Below are positions 5,018 through 5,922 of a DNA stretch of 5,922 nucleotides, in pieces. Numbering within the stretch: the first letter of the stretch is position 1; every line of letters starts with the position of its first letter. Below the pieces are notes generated by a model that worked only from the letters and a program-made list of their open reading frames with translations, did not search any database and was not told the origin of the DNA. The position numbers and the translations under genes were made by a program. Source of the stretch: Solirubrobacterales bacterium (GTDB lineage: Bacteria > Actinomycetota > Thermoleophilia > Solirubrobacterales > Solirubrobacteraceae); NCBI GenBank assembly GCA_013695395.1, contig JACDAP010000217.1, positions 1 to 5,922 of the forward strand, in the 5' to 3' direction.

Positions 5018-5922
5018 GTGACCCTTCCGTCACCTCGATCCGTCCTCGTTCGGCCCGAGGGCCGGGACGGTGAGCTGGCCGCGCTCGAGGCGGCCCTCGA
5101 GCGTGAGGGTCCCGGCACGGTGATCCTCGAGGGGCCGGAGGGATCGGGCGCCGACGCGCTTCTCGACTACGTCGCGGGGCGCGCATCCGAGCTCGGCCGG
5201 CCGACGGTGCGGTGGCCGTTCGGCGTCCTGCCGCCCGATCGGCCGCCCGAGGCCGTCCCTCGGGTGGTGCTCTGCGTGGACGAGGCGGCCGCGCTCGACG
5301 GGGACGGTGTGCGCGCCTTCCCCGTGGACGGGCTCGTGGTTCTCGCGCTGCGCGCCGGGACCGCGCTGGCCGATCCGGCGGCCATGGCCGCACTGCGGGC
5401 CCGGTCCTCGACCACGGTGCTCACGCTCGGGCCGCTGGACGTCGGCGCCGTGTCCACGCTGCTCCAGCGGAGGATCGTGGGAGCGCCGCCCGCCGAGGCC
5501 CTCGCCGAGGCCTGCGTGGAGCTGACCGGCGGCAGCGCCCAGCTCCTCACCGAGGTGGTGGCCGTGCTCGCCGAGGCCGCCGATCCGCGGGTGGGCGCGC
5601 TCGACCTTCTCCTCGCCCCGCTCGTGGAGGCGCTCGCCGCGCGATGGGAGGTCCTCCTCGACGGGGCGGGGGCCGACTGCGTGGGCGTCGCCGACGCCGC
5701 GACGCTCCTGGCCGACGGCACGCCTCTCTGGGTCGTCTGTCGTCTCCCAGGTCGCAGGGCTTCCTACCGCGCGCGCCGCCGAGGCGGCCGACACGCTCGT
5801 CCAGCTCGGCTTCCTGCGTTCCGCGGATCCGGTCGAGGTCGCCGCCCCGATGATCCGGCAGGCGCGTGCCGCGGGGGTCGCAGGTGCGCAGGGCAACGAG
5901 CGGCGGCGCCGCGCCGCACGCC
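5018..5922 (+). pseudogene. LuxR/MalT-like ATPase transcriptional regulator, frameshifted, 3' end outside the window
   Basis: From GTG 5018 the first 240 residues read as the ATPase module of a large LuxR-family (LAL) regulator. RPEGRDGELAALEAALE (12-28) is the usual lead-in, the P-loop region is VILEGPEGSGADALL (35-49), Walker B is VVLCVDEA (83-90, Asp88/Glu89), and LGPLDVGAVSTLLQRR (137-152) with CVELTGGSAQLLTEVV (166-181) are family hallmarks. The Walker A Lys/Thr are replaced by Ala45/Asp46, and the A-to-B spacing is only about 40 residues, shorter than usual. After codon 240 the frame becomes Arg-rich nonsense, while the +1 frame continues the family pattern (SQVAGLPTARAAEAADTLVQ, then LGFLRSADPVEVAAPMIRQA) to the window end. 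Deleting one copy of a 7-bp tandem duplication joins them in frame. TPR and HTH regions would lie downstream. It is either a decayed gene or an assembly error; the shifted frame itself has no stop before the edge. Confidence 0.65.
5732..5745 (+). repeat. 7-bp tandem duplication causing a frameshift
   Basis: GTCGTCT at 5732-5738 is repeated immediately at 5739-5745, starting on a codon boundary of the regulator frame (codon 239). Removing either copy makes the codons read GTPLWVVSQVAGLP, an uninterrupted match to the expected family pattern. Seven bases is not a multiple of three, so the duplication explains the shift completely. Confidence 0.8.

Noticed and set aside
4878..5393. An upstream extension of the lipase frame across the divergent promoter region into the regulator.
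   Set aside because: It is antisense to the regulator, lacks domain character, and would bury the signal peptide.
5030..5896. A 288-codon minus-strand frame opposite the regulator.
   Set aside because: The plus strand carries the ATPase motifs; the minus frame is His/Gly/Arg-rich with no recognisable family, so it is taken as a shadow.

Overview
The window is very GC-rich, and the coding frames carry G or C at nearly every third position. Gene content (CPA1 potassium/proton antiporter, GNAT acetyltransferases, lipoprotein PQQ sugar dehydrogenase, PF03583-type secreted lipase, LuxR-type ATPase regulator) and probable leaderless promoters fit a high-GC actinobacterium. My best guess is Thermoleophilia/Solirubrobacterales, from sequence style rather than a database match. 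No rRNA, tRNA, CRISPR, insertion sequence or phage gene is visible.

Layout: (1) 1-1152 (+) is the C-terminal two thirds of a CvrA/NhaP2-like K+/H+ antiporter whose 5' end lies outside the window. Its stop overlaps the start of (2) 1149-1712 (+), a GNAT acetyltransferase resembling AAC(6')-I enzymes. (3) The convergent gap 1713-1882 holds two copies, exactly 60 bp apart, of a 47-bp palindromic repeat. (4) 1883-2380 (-) is a second, unrelated GNAT. (5) 2432-3529 (+), divergent from it across about 50 bp, encodes a lipoprotein PQQ-dependent aldose dehydrogenase. (6) The convergent gap 3530-3698 contains a perfect 10-bp inverted repeat. (7) 3699-4877 (-) is a secreted alpha/beta-hydrolase (secretory lipase family). 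(8) After a 140-bp divergent promoter region, 5018-5922 (+) is the start of a LuxR/MalT-like ATPase regulator that appears broken: its Walker A lysine is missing and a 7-bp tandem duplication shifts the frame. It runs off the window.

The genes do not form one pathway. Only the antiporter and first GNAT look like an operon. The dehydrogenase and lipase are both exported, independently transcribed enzymes. Two genes (dehydrogenase and lipase) have a TANNNT box exactly 7 nt before the ATG, which suggests leaderless transcripts. I see no convincing new multi-gene system. The items most worth a second look are the frameshifted regulator, the twin palindromic repeat and the leaderless-promoter pattern.
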